A stretch of DNA of 64,000 bases, from positions 117,915,973 through 117,979,972 of the forward strand of contig CM054180.1 of NCBI GenBank assembly GCA_028829895.1, written 5' to 3'. Under the pieces are notes generated by a model. The model had not been told where the DNA came from, ran no database searches, and saw only the letters and a program-made list of their open reading frames with translations. The translations under genes and the position numbers were made by a program. Position 1 is the stretch's first letter. Every line of letters begins with the position of its first letter. This document shows positions 12,301 through 25,190 of this stretch, piece after piece. This stretch comes from Sinotaia quadrata. Lineage: Eukaryota; Mollusca; Gastropoda; Architaenioglossa; Viviparidae.

Positions 12301-14060
12301 TTCTAATCAAAGTGAGAAAATTAAAATCAAATTACACTAACATTTATGCAAACAATAAAACTAAAATTAACAATCATTCATAATAATTTATTACAAAATA
12401 TCAATATATTAAAGTATAAATAAAATGAACACTAATTGATATATTATTTTTAACTATCCTTATGAGTAATATTATACTTTCAACTTCACTCAAATCAATC
12501 ACTGAATGGACAAGTCATTAAAAAAGTTCCTTCAGAATCAATTCAAAAGAAAAATTATTTGAAAAAGTAACCTAATTTATACACTCATAACCTGGAAAAT
12601 TTTTAGTACAGAGTGAGAAATCAGGTTCTTCTAACTTCAGACAACTAACTCCCAGAAATTGTTCTAAACTTCTGTACTGTATTTTTTTTAAGGCACTTGC
12701 CAAGACCACACTAACTCCAGAATGTTAGCTATTTTAGTTTGTAAGCTATAAGTATAACAGAATGAATAAATTCTATTCAACACTGTATGTGTATGTGCAT
12801 GTGTGTGCACAGCAATTTCCATTACATTTAATGAAACAAGATCATTGAGTTTATCCTACAAAATGTTCATACTAACACAGTAACATATCAGCATTAACAT
12901 ACAGAGGATAAAAATGTCAAAACAGTTAATTCTACCCCTAAAGAAGAACATTAGACAGTTGTCATCACTCAAAATAGTTTATTTTCTTATATTAGTAGGT
13001 TGGGATTTTTTCACTTTTTAACTGGTAACTATTATCTGTTATGCATTATATTTTCAAGATCTTATCAGCAAATTCAAAAGACAGTTTCTTATTAAATCCA
13101 CATATTTGGCAAGGTAATCTGTTTATATAAATCAGCAGTATCACTATGTCCAAATGAAAGTGGAACAATATATACAAAACAATGTATAATATTTTACTAA
13201 GGCAGATAGGCCTACTGTCAATTCTCAAATATGACCTCCACCCACCCATTAATTATTTCTTTTAAATTAAGAGAATAGTTATTCCTGATGCTAAAGACTG
13301 GAATAAATTATGCTTTAGCTAAATACACCAGACTCACTGTTGTCTGTAAGTGTAAATTCTTATCCACTCACCCATGCCAAACTTTGCATGACGTGACTTT
13401 AAACAGCAGGAGTTGAGACTACTACTAGTACTACTGTTTTCAGGTCTTGTATTTGTAAAATGCACGGCTTCGGGCTAACAAGTTAAAATCATATCCGATT
13501 CATGATTTAAAATAATGAGCAAATGGGTATTTCAATGTGTCAAGCTGTATGCATGCGTACAAGTAAGAACACAACTACAAATCGACATGCTTTCTAGCTC
13601 GTTAGAGATTATTTGTCAACTTCCGGGGGCACCATAGGCTCGTCAACTGGAAATGAAACTGTCGAAGACGAAATTTGTAACTTATGTTTGCAAAGATGTA
13701 AATCGTAAATGCAATAAACAAAACATACTTTGAGGTCTGCTCTTAAGTCGTACCGGCTACTAAATCATATAATCTCTTAGCAATTATATTTTCTTTTTTT
13801 AATGAATCAAATGTGGCGCATTGGCCATCAGGAAGGTCGGCGTTTCGCTGATCGAGTATTTGGCCACCATTGCTGATAGGCCGACGTTTAAGTCTATTTA
13901 AGACAAGCAAATCTCACAAACGGCTAAATTAAAGATTAGACGTCATAAATATAATCAAATGAAGTTTACAAGAAGGGGGTTCTGAAAATCAAAAATGGTC
14001 ACATGAAGCCATAATTAGTCAAAACAGTACCTGGTCCATCGAATCTTTGGAGGCCGCCAT
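254..14060 (-). CDS. EHMT: EHMT (G9a/GLP)-like histone H3 lysine-9 methyltransferase, 5' half, 7 exons, continues off the left edge
   Basis: The gene model joins exons 14060-14031, 10692-8335, 7649-7613, 6475-6422, 3853-3809, 2562-1847 and 367-254. Every junction has GT/AG sites and compatible phase, and the total is 3,354 bases (1,118 codons, no stop). Family EHMT enzymes mono- and dimethylate H3K9 in the nucleus. The identification rests on the last exon, where PLCHC, a third Cys and the ALDSVDG stretch match the start of the EHMT cysteine-rich module (PLCSC...ESVDGE in vertebrates). It is supported by an ARKT motif at residues 547-550, which vertebrate G9a also carries and automethylates. 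The ankyrin repeats and SET domain are not in the window. The N-terminal region is much longer than the roughly 450 residues of human G9a and is mostly disordered, rich in Ser, Val, Thr, Glu and Lys. The start is the ATG at 14060, the first in frame, just downstream of an NRF1-like site. The family call is moderately strong, but the catalytic part cannot be seen. Confidence 0.8.
368..1846 (-). other. EHMT intron 6
   Basis: AT-rich intron with no further supported exon. Contains a near-duplicate of about 65 bp (around 661-725 and 731-795, sharing ATCAAATA...TTTAATATTTTA...CTATGGACAAAA) and a poly-T run near 1480. Confidence 0.6.
1847..2562 (-). CDS. EHMT: EHMT-like gene, exon 6: Ser/Val/Pro-rich disordered linker
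   Basis: 716 bp between a CTTTCACAG acceptor and a TCA|GTAAGA donor. It starts GKKRKTDEENSQPP, a short basic patch, and continues as a low-complexity Ser/Val/Ala/Pro/Thr-rich region with LVTAGQQILLSAQPLLVQ-like stretches reminiscent of transcription cofactor linkers. No folded domain is visible. An SP-type TPPKTPEGE segment near the end could be a proline-directed phosphorylation site. The frame continues directly into the cysteine-rich exon at 367. Confidence 0.8.
2563..3808 (-). other. EHMT intron 5
   Basis: AT-rich, no repeat or exon recognised beyond the splice sites at either end. Confidence 0.6.
3809..3853 (-). CDS. EHMT: EHMT-like gene, exon 5 (45 bp)
   Basis: Lies between a CTTTTATGCAG acceptor and a CCTG|GTATGT donor. 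It encodes GEGAEVPVLTPDGVP, phase 1 in and 1 out. It is symmetric and so could be skipped without shifting frame. Supported by splice sites and phase only. Confidence 0.65.
3854..6421 (-). other. EHMT intron 4
   Basis: AT-rich. Short open frames are present but have no start context, splice pairing or similarity. Nothing else supported. Confidence 0.6.
6422..6475 (-). CDS. EHMT: EHMT-like gene, exon 4 (54 bp)
   Basis: After a CATGTTTCAG acceptor it encodes a charged helix-like stretch (ETNEDHKILLAQQKRKIS) and ends at G|GTAAAT. Phase is 1 in and 1 out, so frame is kept with both neighbours. Confidence 0.65.
7145..7533. repeat. Intronic segmental duplication in EHMT intron 2-to-4 region, two copies about 240 bp apart
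   Basis: The stretch starting TTTGGCAGGGAGT (about 7145-7300) recurs at about 7382-7533 with the same order of blocks: AACTTAACTAAATCAAAATC, AAATGTAATATACAAT, CCTTAGGAAGTTA, ACTAAAACTGAATAAAACAA. Small indels separate the copies. It lies in the intron between exons 4 and 3. Confidence 0.8.
7613..7649 (-). CDS. EHMT: EHMT-like gene, exon 3 (37 bp micro-exon)
   Basis: The acceptor TCTGTGTTAG and donor G|GTAGGTAT bound a 37-bp exon encoding ISKDGMLELARR plus one base. Phase fits both neighbours (0 in, 1 out). Too short to recognise by similarity; it is supported by splice sites and frame only. Confidence 0.65.
8335..10692 (-). CDS. EHMT: EHMT-like gene, exon 2: long disordered N-terminal region with ARKT histone mimic and basic tail
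   Basis: This 786-codon exon opens after a TTATTTTTAG acceptor and ends at an ACA|GTGAGT donor, both phase 0. Residues 11 to about 350 are acidic and Ser/Glu-rich. Next comes a Val/Ala/Pro/Thr-rich block with an 8-residue tandem repeat (EVVASNTS, at 9290-9390). ARKT lies at residues 547-550 (bases 9073-9084). Two basic clusters resembling nuclear localisation signals (RKKRRKNK and KKASKKRKN) lie near 8650-8735. Close to the 3' end a motif of the form SPRKxxTVxDxL occurs twice (near 8550 and 8450). The acidic-then-basic layout and ARKT fit EHMT N termini, but the sequence is otherwise not recognisable and evolves fast. Several long plus-strand open frames here are antisense shadows. Confidence 0.85.
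10693..14030 (-). other. EHMT intron 1
   Basis: A 3.3 kb AT-rich first intron. Its start-proximal 700 bases (about 13,380-14,030) are less AT-rich and contain several GGCCAC/TTGGCC-type segments that may be regulatory. No coding exon was found. Confidence 0.55.
14031..14060 (-). CDS. EHMT: EHMT-like gene, coding exon 1 (10 codons, start codon)
   Basis: The exon reads MAASKDSMDQ and ends at a GTACTG donor in phase 0. It joins in frame to the exon starting at 10692, which begins AEALEPPETIVM. The ATG overlaps an ATGGCGGC motif, a typical YY1-type start context. The MAA start and GC-rich surroundings contrast with the AT-rich intron. Confidence 0.75.
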
Positions 14061-15925
14061 GAAGAAACAGACAGTCGACGCATGCGCAGTGTCCCGATTT
14101 TTAGTTGCCTGAATTTCCCGCGTCAAGTTTTAGTGGCTGGCTGTGTGCTGCGTTCTATTGCCGTTGTTTAATGTTGGACAATTGTTCCGCCTTATTTTGC
14201 TGGATCAAGGTTCAGTTTTGTCTTTGTCCGTCCCAGTGATGTACGTTAGAATTTGTGTGTGCGATTATTAAAGGACTCCTTTCCTCAAATAAAAGTGTAC
14301 ACTGTCCAACCTACAAAAAGGGCACATGAAATCGACCATTGTTTACCGATAGGAATATTGCAATGGCAAAACATGGGCTTCAGTGTCAAGCCTCCGCAGC
14401 ACTGTAGGCATTATTTTTTTTTACATTAGCGAGCTGAAATACAGAAATATTTATGACCCTAGTATTTTCTGAAAGCATCGGGATGACTCAAAGTGATTTA
14501 CAACGAGTTTTTTTCTCTTCAGTCTAGGAACAAGTAGGATAATTATCAGTGGACCACTTGCGTGTTCCAGAATTGTCATTAGCATAGAGACCCCTTGACC
14601 TTTCGTAGGCGATCACTGACTCCGTTTTCTCAGTCGATAATCGGTTGCGCCATCAGATCCACCATTAACTCAGGTCATAAATTGCACTGTATTGTTTTGT
14701 TTGTTTGCGGAGCAGCCCGTTGTTGAATTAGACATATTACAAATATGTTTTCAACAATTCGGCAACAATTAAGTCAGTACTTATCGCTGGTGCCAAGCGC
14801 TCCAAAGTTAGCTAGCATCTATTCTACCAGCATGAATAGCAGCAGTTATTGGCTGTTGTATTTTATATTTTGTAAAGCATAAGTAATGTATAATTGTATT
14901 ATGCGATTTATGTTGATTGTGGCGTCGTTTTGCGTGGGAGTTCATCATTTGTTTTGTGTTCGGTATGTACGATTTTCTCGCAAAACATGTATATTTCATT
15001 GTGAAGCTTTGTTCAGGTTATATCAGCGCGCTTTGTTAAATCGCCATGCATTCTAAATTAAAGTAGTGTCTGCCTAAGAGGTAGGTCAGTTGTTTATGTA
15101 CGCATATATTTCTTTCTTTGTTTTGTTTTTAAACAATTTTTTAAAATTGAGCAGGCGATAACATTACCAGGAAAATCTTACAGCACCAGTTTTACTCATT
15201 GAAATGAGTTTCCTCCCCACTTATAAGTTGATTCGCTGAAAATCTACAGTGCTAATTGTGGGGCCAAGGTTACACAGCTCGAAGTCTAAATTATTCCGGG
15301 TTCTGGGTTGCGAATATCAATACTAAATTGACATTCTGTCTGGCCTATAATCTTAACAAGGCCACACGGCGACAGGTTTGAGGGAGGGGGAAATAAGAGA
15401 CAAAAAAAATAGAAAACAGAAAAAAAACACAACTATCATTCAGTTGAAAATAAAAAGGCAACACCAATCTCCAGACAGACTGCACCTGGATCGTGTCCTC
15501 TATTGGCTCCATTCACTCGACCTTTGACCTTTCTTTCAAACAACCAACCGGGCTTCGCAAAGCAGTAATGGTACCAATGCAAATGCAAGCAGTATACAGA
15601 CGAATATTATTAATATTATGTGTACATCTAAGCAAACAAGATCAAAAGCGTCTGGGTACCCGTCACTGGTGGGTTCCGAATGGCACCGGTGAGCCGAAAA
15701 ACGATGTGTACAGTCTGCAAAATTTGTTGCACTGCTTGTTTACCTGTGATTCCACCGACATAGGCAGCAGTCATCAAGCTGCACAGTGACAATGGACCCA
15801 CTTTCTTTTATCATTATATTTTTTAAACAGTTATTTTTAATTTACTACTGTCAGTTTAATCGCTTAACCCGATTTTAAAACCCTCGCGCACAATAATACG
15901 TATTCATGCATAAGATATACTTTCG
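14061..15925. other. Region upstream of EHMT, no gene recognised
   Basis: Presumed 5' UTR and promoter followed by intergenic sequence. A 98-codon plus-strand frame at 15,493-15,789 has no similarity and no splice context. No divergent gene could be supported. Confidence 0.5.
14078..14088 (-). promoter_or_regulatory. NRF1-like site upstream of the EHMT start codon
   Basis: On the minus strand TGCGCATGCGT lies 18 bases upstream of the ATG. It matches the palindromic NRF1 consensus at 10 of 11 bases. With ATGGCGGC at the start codon and no TATA box, it suggests a TATA-less housekeeping promoter. Inference from motif only. Confidence 0.45.
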
Positions 15926-15926
15926 G

Positions 15927-16117
<191 letters not shown>

Positions 16118-16119
16118 AA

Positions 16120-18348
<2,229 letters not shown>

Positions 18349-18666
18349 GCTGTTTGCTTTATTTGGAAAGTTTTTTTTAATTTTTTATTATAATAATCAC
18401 GAGTTTGCACGTTACGAACTTTCGATTTAATTTTCAAATTTTATATTTCACATAGTGCAGTTAATTAATCCTATTAATTCTAGTCCTTTATAATTTGCAG
18501 TCACTTTATATTTTTGTTGCAGATAATCTAGTTAATTTAATTAATTGATAAAATGATGATAGAGTCAAAATAAATAATTTTTCTGCATGTGTGTGTAAGA
18601 GATATAGAGAAAATATGTGTGTTCCTGCGTACGTGCGTGCGTGTGCAATGTGTGAGAGTGTATGAT

Positions 18667-18668
<2 letters not shown>

Positions 18669-18721
<53 letters not shown>

Positions 18722-18722
18722 A
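18669..18722. repeat. (TG)n microsatellite
   Basis: An uninterrupted TG run flanked by degenerate TGTGCG-type sequence on both sides. Confidence 0.95.
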
Positions 18723-19369
18723 TGTGAGTGTGTGCGTGCGTATATGTTTGAGACTGTATGTGCGTGCGTGTGTAGCTGACATGACAGCCATGTAAAACTT
18801 TTTTTATATACAACGAAAAAATGAAGCAAGGGTTGATATCCTCTTCCAAGTTTGCTGATTGCGCGGGTTGAAACCCACGATAGCCTTACAGATGTACACA
18901 AGTACAGAAGATGACCATAGAAAAGGTCATTAAAAATATAAGGCAGACATTGTTAATGAACACTTCTTTCCATTTGTTTGTAGATGCAGTTTCTAATTGT
19001 GCTGATTTGAATTTTCAGCGGTTTTTTTTTTCCTACAAAATGTGTGTGTTACTGACGCACAGATGAACAGAAATTGATTTAGTGCATTTTATACAGTATC
19101 GCAAAGACGGGAAGAGGGGGGGGGGGAAGGGCCTTGATCTTTCTGTCCTAAATTAGTGTGGCAGGCACAAAAACAAACAATGCCACTGAATATAATTTTT
19201 ATTTGCCAAAAAGTGCCTCAGTGACATTTGACACAGGAGCTCGCGTTCAGTACCTGACTGCATCCTCAGTTGCAAATTATACGGGTAACCGGGTGGGTGG
19301 TACTTATTTTGGTTGTAAGACCCCATATACAATTCATCCGTTTGTAATGACCTTAATTTACAGTTAATC

Positions 19370-20050
19370 TAATAGGCTTTTGATTGCACTTAGTATAATT
19401 TAGTTTTATTTGCAATTAATAAAAGTGTAATAGGCCTTTATTTGCAATTAATCTAACTGTAATTTTTACAATTAATCTAAATGTAATAGGCCTTAATTAA
19501 CAATTAATCTAACTATAAAAGACATTTATTAACAATTCATTTAACTGAAATAGACCCTCATAAACAATTAATCTAACTATAATTAATCCAACTGTAATTT
19601 TTACAATTAATCTAAATGTATAGGCCTTAATTAATAATTAATGTAACTGTGATAGGCCTTCATTAACATTTTTCATTTAACTGAAATAAGCATTTATTAA
19701 CAATTAATCTAACTGTAATAGGCCTTTATTAACAATTCACATAACTGAAATAGGCCTTAATTAACAATTAATCTAACTGTAATTTTCACAATTAATCTAA
19801 ATGCAATGGGTATTAATTAACAATTAATCTAACTGTAATTTTTACAATTACTCTAAATGTAAAAGGCCTTAATTAACAATTAATCTAACGGTAAAATGCA
19901 TTTATTAACAATTCATTTAACTGAAATAGGCCTTCATTAATAATTAATCTAACGGTAATAGGCCTTTATTAACAATTAATCTAACTATAATAGGCATTTA
20001 TTAATAATTAATCTAACCGTGACAATTAGCAATTAATCTAACCTTAATAA
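19370..20050. repeat. AT-rich satellite, about 32-bp unit, about 20 diverged copies
   Basis: The unit resembles AATTAATCTAACTGTAATAG followed by GCCTTTATTAAC. Sub-families differ by AATTCATTTAACTGAAA versus AATTAATCTAACTGTAA, and the two types often alternate, hinting at a dimeric higher-order unit. Confidence 0.9.
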
Positions 20051-20671
20051 GGGATAGTTGGAAAGAGTTATAAATTGGAATTCTTTCACCTGGCATAGTG
20101 AGACTGTTTTATGTAAACAACTTTGCAAGAGCTGGATAGGCCGTGCAGCAGTTTCAAAGCAATCAACCTGACTCCGATCTCACACGGCATATCATTGTTA
20201 CAGTTGTAGACATACTTTAACGAGCAGTAAAGAGTTGCGTCCCCTTATCAAGGCGACCTTGCGGAGTCTGGTGCAGTGAAGAAATTTTATCACGCAGATT
20301 CAGGTGGTCATAGGATGCAAAAATGAAGGCTTTTGAATTGCTGACAAAATAAAAGACACACGTGCGAATGTCCCATGGGGGTAATTAATTAAACCTCTCC
20401 ACACCTTCTCTATCTCAGATATGTTCACTCATAGTTGTATCTGTGAACTGCTTCAGCCCAACAGATGGGCTCAGACACGGAACTACATTGAAAAAATACA
20501 ATGAATTTTCCTAAATATGAATATAAACGAACACAATCAAGAATCTTCTTCATAAGAAAATACAATTAAGGAATTTTCAAAGTATAAAAATTCAATTTAA
20601 AGAATGTTCTGAGTATAACTCAACTAAAGAATTTCCTAAGTACAAAAATACCGACTGTTTCATATATATAT

Positions 20672-20683
20672 GTGTGTGTGTAT

Positions 20684-20754
<71 letters not shown>

Positions 20755-20771
20755 TGTGTGTGTGTGTGTGA
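20672..20771. repeat. (TG)n microsatellite
   Basis: TG run with a few TATG interruptions, about 100 bp. Confidence 0.95.
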
Positions 20772-20779
20772 TTTTTGCA

Positions 20780-21670
20780 TTAAGGATTGTCTCCTAAAAC
20801 AAATGCTTTCAGAAAAATTATGAAACCAAGAAATGAGCAGTGGCTTGGCCCTGGTTTAAGTATATTAGATGTTTACTTTTATTGTTCTGGTTGGAACAAA
20901 GCCTGTTTGTGGATGACTTGGCACATGCAATGGCCTTCAATCATAGTTCAATATGTTCGGCTCCCAGTTAGGTACACGAGTTTTCACAATCTAAAAATCA
21001 CGCATTCGGCTAAACAACACTTCAAATTTCTTGCCTTATGACTTGGTCAACACAGGACCGCAAGTGGTATGCTTTCTGCTATTCACAAAAAGTTCCGGAG
21101 TTTGCACAGGTATAAGGTTTCAGTGCGAGATGTCTGTAGACAAAATGTAACTACCCATACATCTCTAAGTGACTATACAATTCACATCTGATCATTACAC
21201 TCTGTAGACTTCATTGCATAACCATACAAACACGGTCAGACTGAACTGTCAAATCACTTGTCCAAGCAACTAACCCTAACCATTTTTTGTTATGGTGCTA
21301 TCTCAGCAAAAATAGGTCGGAAATAAATATCTAAAAGGAATTTAGCAATCTAATTAATTAGAAAAATTAATTAATAAAGAAATAATCAAATCATAATTTA
21401 TGTTAATTGCAATTCTATATTGCCATACTCTTGTGACTTAGTAAGTTACAGTCCCTAATGACATGTTGTAAGCTTGTTCTTTGACTACAATGACCTCTTA
21501 TTTGTTTATATTTGTTCATGTCGCTGCCCTAATCTTATCTTATTTATTAATGCTTGATCTCTTATTTGTTTATATTTTTATTTGTTTATATTTATTAATG
21601 TCACTGCCTAATCTTAGCTTAGTTATTAATGCTTTATCTCTTCTTTTGCTATTTAGGTTTTGTGCGTGGA
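20780..21670. other. Intergenic, no gene recognised
   Basis: An 84-codon plus-strand frame (20,787-21,041) has no recognised similarity. A short TTATTTGTTTATATTT motif repeats at 21,500-21,600. Nothing else supported. Confidence 0.45.
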
Positions 21671-21676
21671 TATCTA

Positions 21677-24600
21677 TCAGACTTTATCCTTTTGCAGCTT
21701 GCTTAACTGTAGTTTTGCACTTCCGCTTTTCTCTGAATAGCTCTTTTGAATGTATCTAGTTGTTCGTTGTGTATTGGATTGATACTGTATCGTACTTCGT
21801 GTGCTGATAGACTGGGTGTGTGTATGTGTTGTTCGTGCTTCAGCTTTTTCACTGCCTGTTATGCCTGTGTGTGATGGAACCCACATTTTTCTGTTTCTCT
21901 GTTTTTGTTTTTAAGTATATCTGCCTGTTTGTATGCTGCATAAAATATACAGTCTGACCTTTTTCCATATGTGTTGATGGTTGTTATTGCTGACATCGAA
22001 TCTTTTACTACTAGGACTTTGTCTCCTTTCTTTTCTATTTTGTCGTGTCGTGTCGTGTCGTGTAAGTGACGTGGTTATAGCCATTATTTCTGGTGTAAAT
22101 ATGGATGTATTGTCTGTAAGTCTCATGCCAATGTCACGATGTTTAGTTATATATTCTCCTATCCCTGTTTTCCGTGTTGTTGGGTCGTGTGAGCCATCAG
22201 TATATATATAGTATTCCAGCCAAGTCATTTGGTGTGTGTAGGGACAGTGCCTTGATTAAGTGAGCCATGAGTGTACATTATTCCAGCCAAACCATTTGGT
22301 GTCTAAGTTGTGTAGGGATAGTGCCTTGATTAAGTGAGGATAGTGTTGTTTGTCGAGTTTGTGCAGTTCTTTGTTAGTGATATGTGGGATTTGTTGATTA
22401 GTTTATCAGGGTGTTGTAATTTTATCGATTGATTTAGCAATTGCTTTTGAGAGTTCAAATTCAAACCCATAGTAGTTGTTCTAGATCACTGATTGGTGTT
22501 ATGTTAGTGCATATTTTAACTGGGTGACAGTCTGGCATGGTTTGAAGTTGGAGGTAGGAGGCTATTGCTTTAGCTGTAATTATTTGGTTTATTGGCATTT
22601 GCTCGCTTTCTGCTATTATACATACATTTTTAGATGTAATGGTTGGTACACCAACGGCTACTTTTAGTGCTCTAGCTTGTGTACTAGTTAAACTATTTGC
22701 TAGTTTTTATTTGGACTAACTTGCAGTGGTGTTGCATGCAATAATCTCGACATCACGGTAGCATGGTAGAGGTTAAACATTGACTTTAACTCTCCATTTC
22801 TGGTTACTGACTATTTTCATTAAATTAATTCCTTTGTTTGCCAATTTTATGCACTCCTCTATGTGTTTATCCCAGTTATTATTCTGTTGAGATGTAAACT
22901 CTATGAATTTAATATGTGTTTTATATTCTATTTTTATGCTATATATTTTAGGTGAGGATATTCATTTATAAAGTATCTATTCTTTTAAAAAATTATTGAC
23001 TTGTATCTTGGCTGCACCTAATTTAAATCTATTTTTGTTAAACTAGTTTGTTTGATATTAGTTTATTTAAGTTATTTTGCATTTCTAGTATGTCTTTGGT
23101 TATTATCTTTTTGCCCTGCTAATGACATCTGACCTTGCCCCCCTAAAGACGTATCGTCTGCTTAATATCCTAGGCCCTAGGGTTACATCCTAGGTAATTT
23201 CCTTATTTAGGTCATGAACAATGAGTGAATATAGCAGTGGGTATAACACACTTCCTTCGGGAACTCCGTTTCTAATTTTAGATATTCTGACACATAGTCA
23301 TCTATTTTCATTGCTATTTCCCTAATGCTAAGAAAATCTTGAATGACATGGAATAGCTTTCCAGTGAGGCCTAGTTTAATTAGCAAAATCAACAGCCCTA
23401 TATACCATAGGCATAGGGTGTCGTTCGCTTTCTCTAGGTCCAGGAACACTGCACACAGTCCACGTGACTTACCAATTCTATATTTGTGTATTCTGTTATT
23501 TATATCCTTGTTTAAATGCACTTGATAACCTATTGTTTGGTCAGCAGCTCTAAAGCCTAAAGCTGGGGGATGGGGTGGGATGAGACCATTTTGTTCACAG
23601 TAGTTAGTAAATCTTGTTTTAATAATTATTTCGTGTTTTATTTAGTTGTGCTATTAGTGAAATTGGTATATTAAAGTTGATAGGGTCATGGATATTTTTT
23701 TCCTGGTTTGTAAATTGGGATTATTTAGGACTTATTCCAGGAAGAGGGGAAAAGTCTTTCGATTTAATCGTTCGCTTTTTCCCTTTTTCCGTAAGTGGGG
23801 GTGTTACTTTTTCGTTCAGTGGTGGATTAGTGCAATTTTCGTTTTTTAGGGAATTGTTAAAGTTATTTTATGTGACAGTTTTAGAAGAGATGAATCTCTC
23901 ATCAAGGTTATTGTTAGAATTGTTTATCTGGATTGTGTGGATAAAAATGTTAGCTGTATCTTAGGGAAGTGAATAAGTACTATCATTGGCTTTAATGTAG
24001 GCTCTAGTGTTAGTTTGTATATTATTAATTTTTCACATCTCTCCTTAAAGTTCGAATTTAGGTCATTATTATCGCAAAACTCTTGTCAATTTTTAGTTTT
24101 AGCTTCTTTAATTATGTGTTTTATTTCATCATTTTTCTAATTAAATACATTTTATTATGATTATTTTTATTTGCTTTCCAAAGTGTAAATGCCCTTTTAT
24201 AGTCATTTACTGCTAAGCTACAGTCTTTTGTCCTCCATATTGCTCCTTCCTATTCTGTGAATCTTACGGGTGTGGGTATATTTTTTAAAACCCCGTCTAT
24301 TGTGTAATTTGTTAGTTTGTCTATATCCCCGTCTATGGTCATATTGTCACACGTTGGTGGGTGTCATTGCATGAGATATGTCTACCAGTTTGTTCAGTTT
24401 TTATTTAATCTAAAATTATTTGGTGGGGTTGGGGTGGGGGAAAGCATATGTCAAGATACGTTACTATTGGTGGATGATGGTCTGATCCTAATGTTTCTTC
24501 CAAACTTTCCCATTCGAGATCGTTTATTACGGTCATGACTTGCTAATGTGAGGTCTATGGTAGATTGTCTGGTTTCGTCTGCATGGTTGTGTATATGAGT

Positions 24601-25190
24601 TGGCTGTCCATTATTTAGTAATATTAAGTCCTATTTTTCTAACAATATTCCCATCGTATTTCCCTAGTTAGTGGTTATATTAATACTCGTATCCCATAGT
24701 GGTTTTCTAGTGTTATAGTTTTTTTCCTATTATGGTACTTGGTCCCATCTAACTATTGCAGCATTTCTACCGTGATGTGGTCATAACATTTGTCGTTAGG
24801 AATTAACATTTCTCTGACTGATCTGTCTGGGTTTTTTAAAATTAATTTTAACTGTTGCTGATATTTCAGTTATATTATTTATGGTAAGGTTAGCAAATTG
24901 CCGGATTGTATTAAAGGTCTCTACCCCTAATTTGGAGTATATTGCTACACCCCGCCTCCCTCACTTTTATGTCTAATTGTAATGGGGGGGGGGGAGGAGT
25001 GGTTGTAATTATGAAATTTGGGAGGTTTAGTTTTCTCGCTAATTTTACCTAATCCCTGAATTAACAGTAATGAGGGTGCAGTTTTGAATAAATAATTTTC
25101 ATATTCTAATTTCTTGCTTTTTAATGCTCTAGCTAACGTTCCATTGAGAAATAGTAAAATTTTGCACCATTTATAAAGTTTGGCCATTAT
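21677..25190 (-). mobile_element. Decayed non-LTR retrotransposon (LINE with RNase H, I/Jockey-like)
   Basis: Fragments in three minus-strand frames occur in the normal LINE order. The endonuclease-like part (about 25,190-24,600) has GVAIYSKLG and a later KPLWDTSINITTN. The reverse-transcriptase part (about 23,525-23,140) has GLCAVFLDLEKANDTL, LGLTGKLFHVIQDFL, a GVPEGSVLYPLLYSL match in the neighbouring frame, and ADDTS at about 23,145. The RNase H part (22,228-21,680) has YIYTDGSHDP, then FTPEIMAI and finally WVPSHTGITGSEKAEA. Stops and frameshifts interrupt every domain, so the copy is dead. A duplicated block of about 75 bp (TTCCAGCCAA...TTTGGTGT...CTTGATTAAGTGAG) lies at about 22,212-22,335. 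The RNase H domain points to the I superfamily rather than RTE or CR1; the exact clade is not resolved. Confidence 0.8.
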
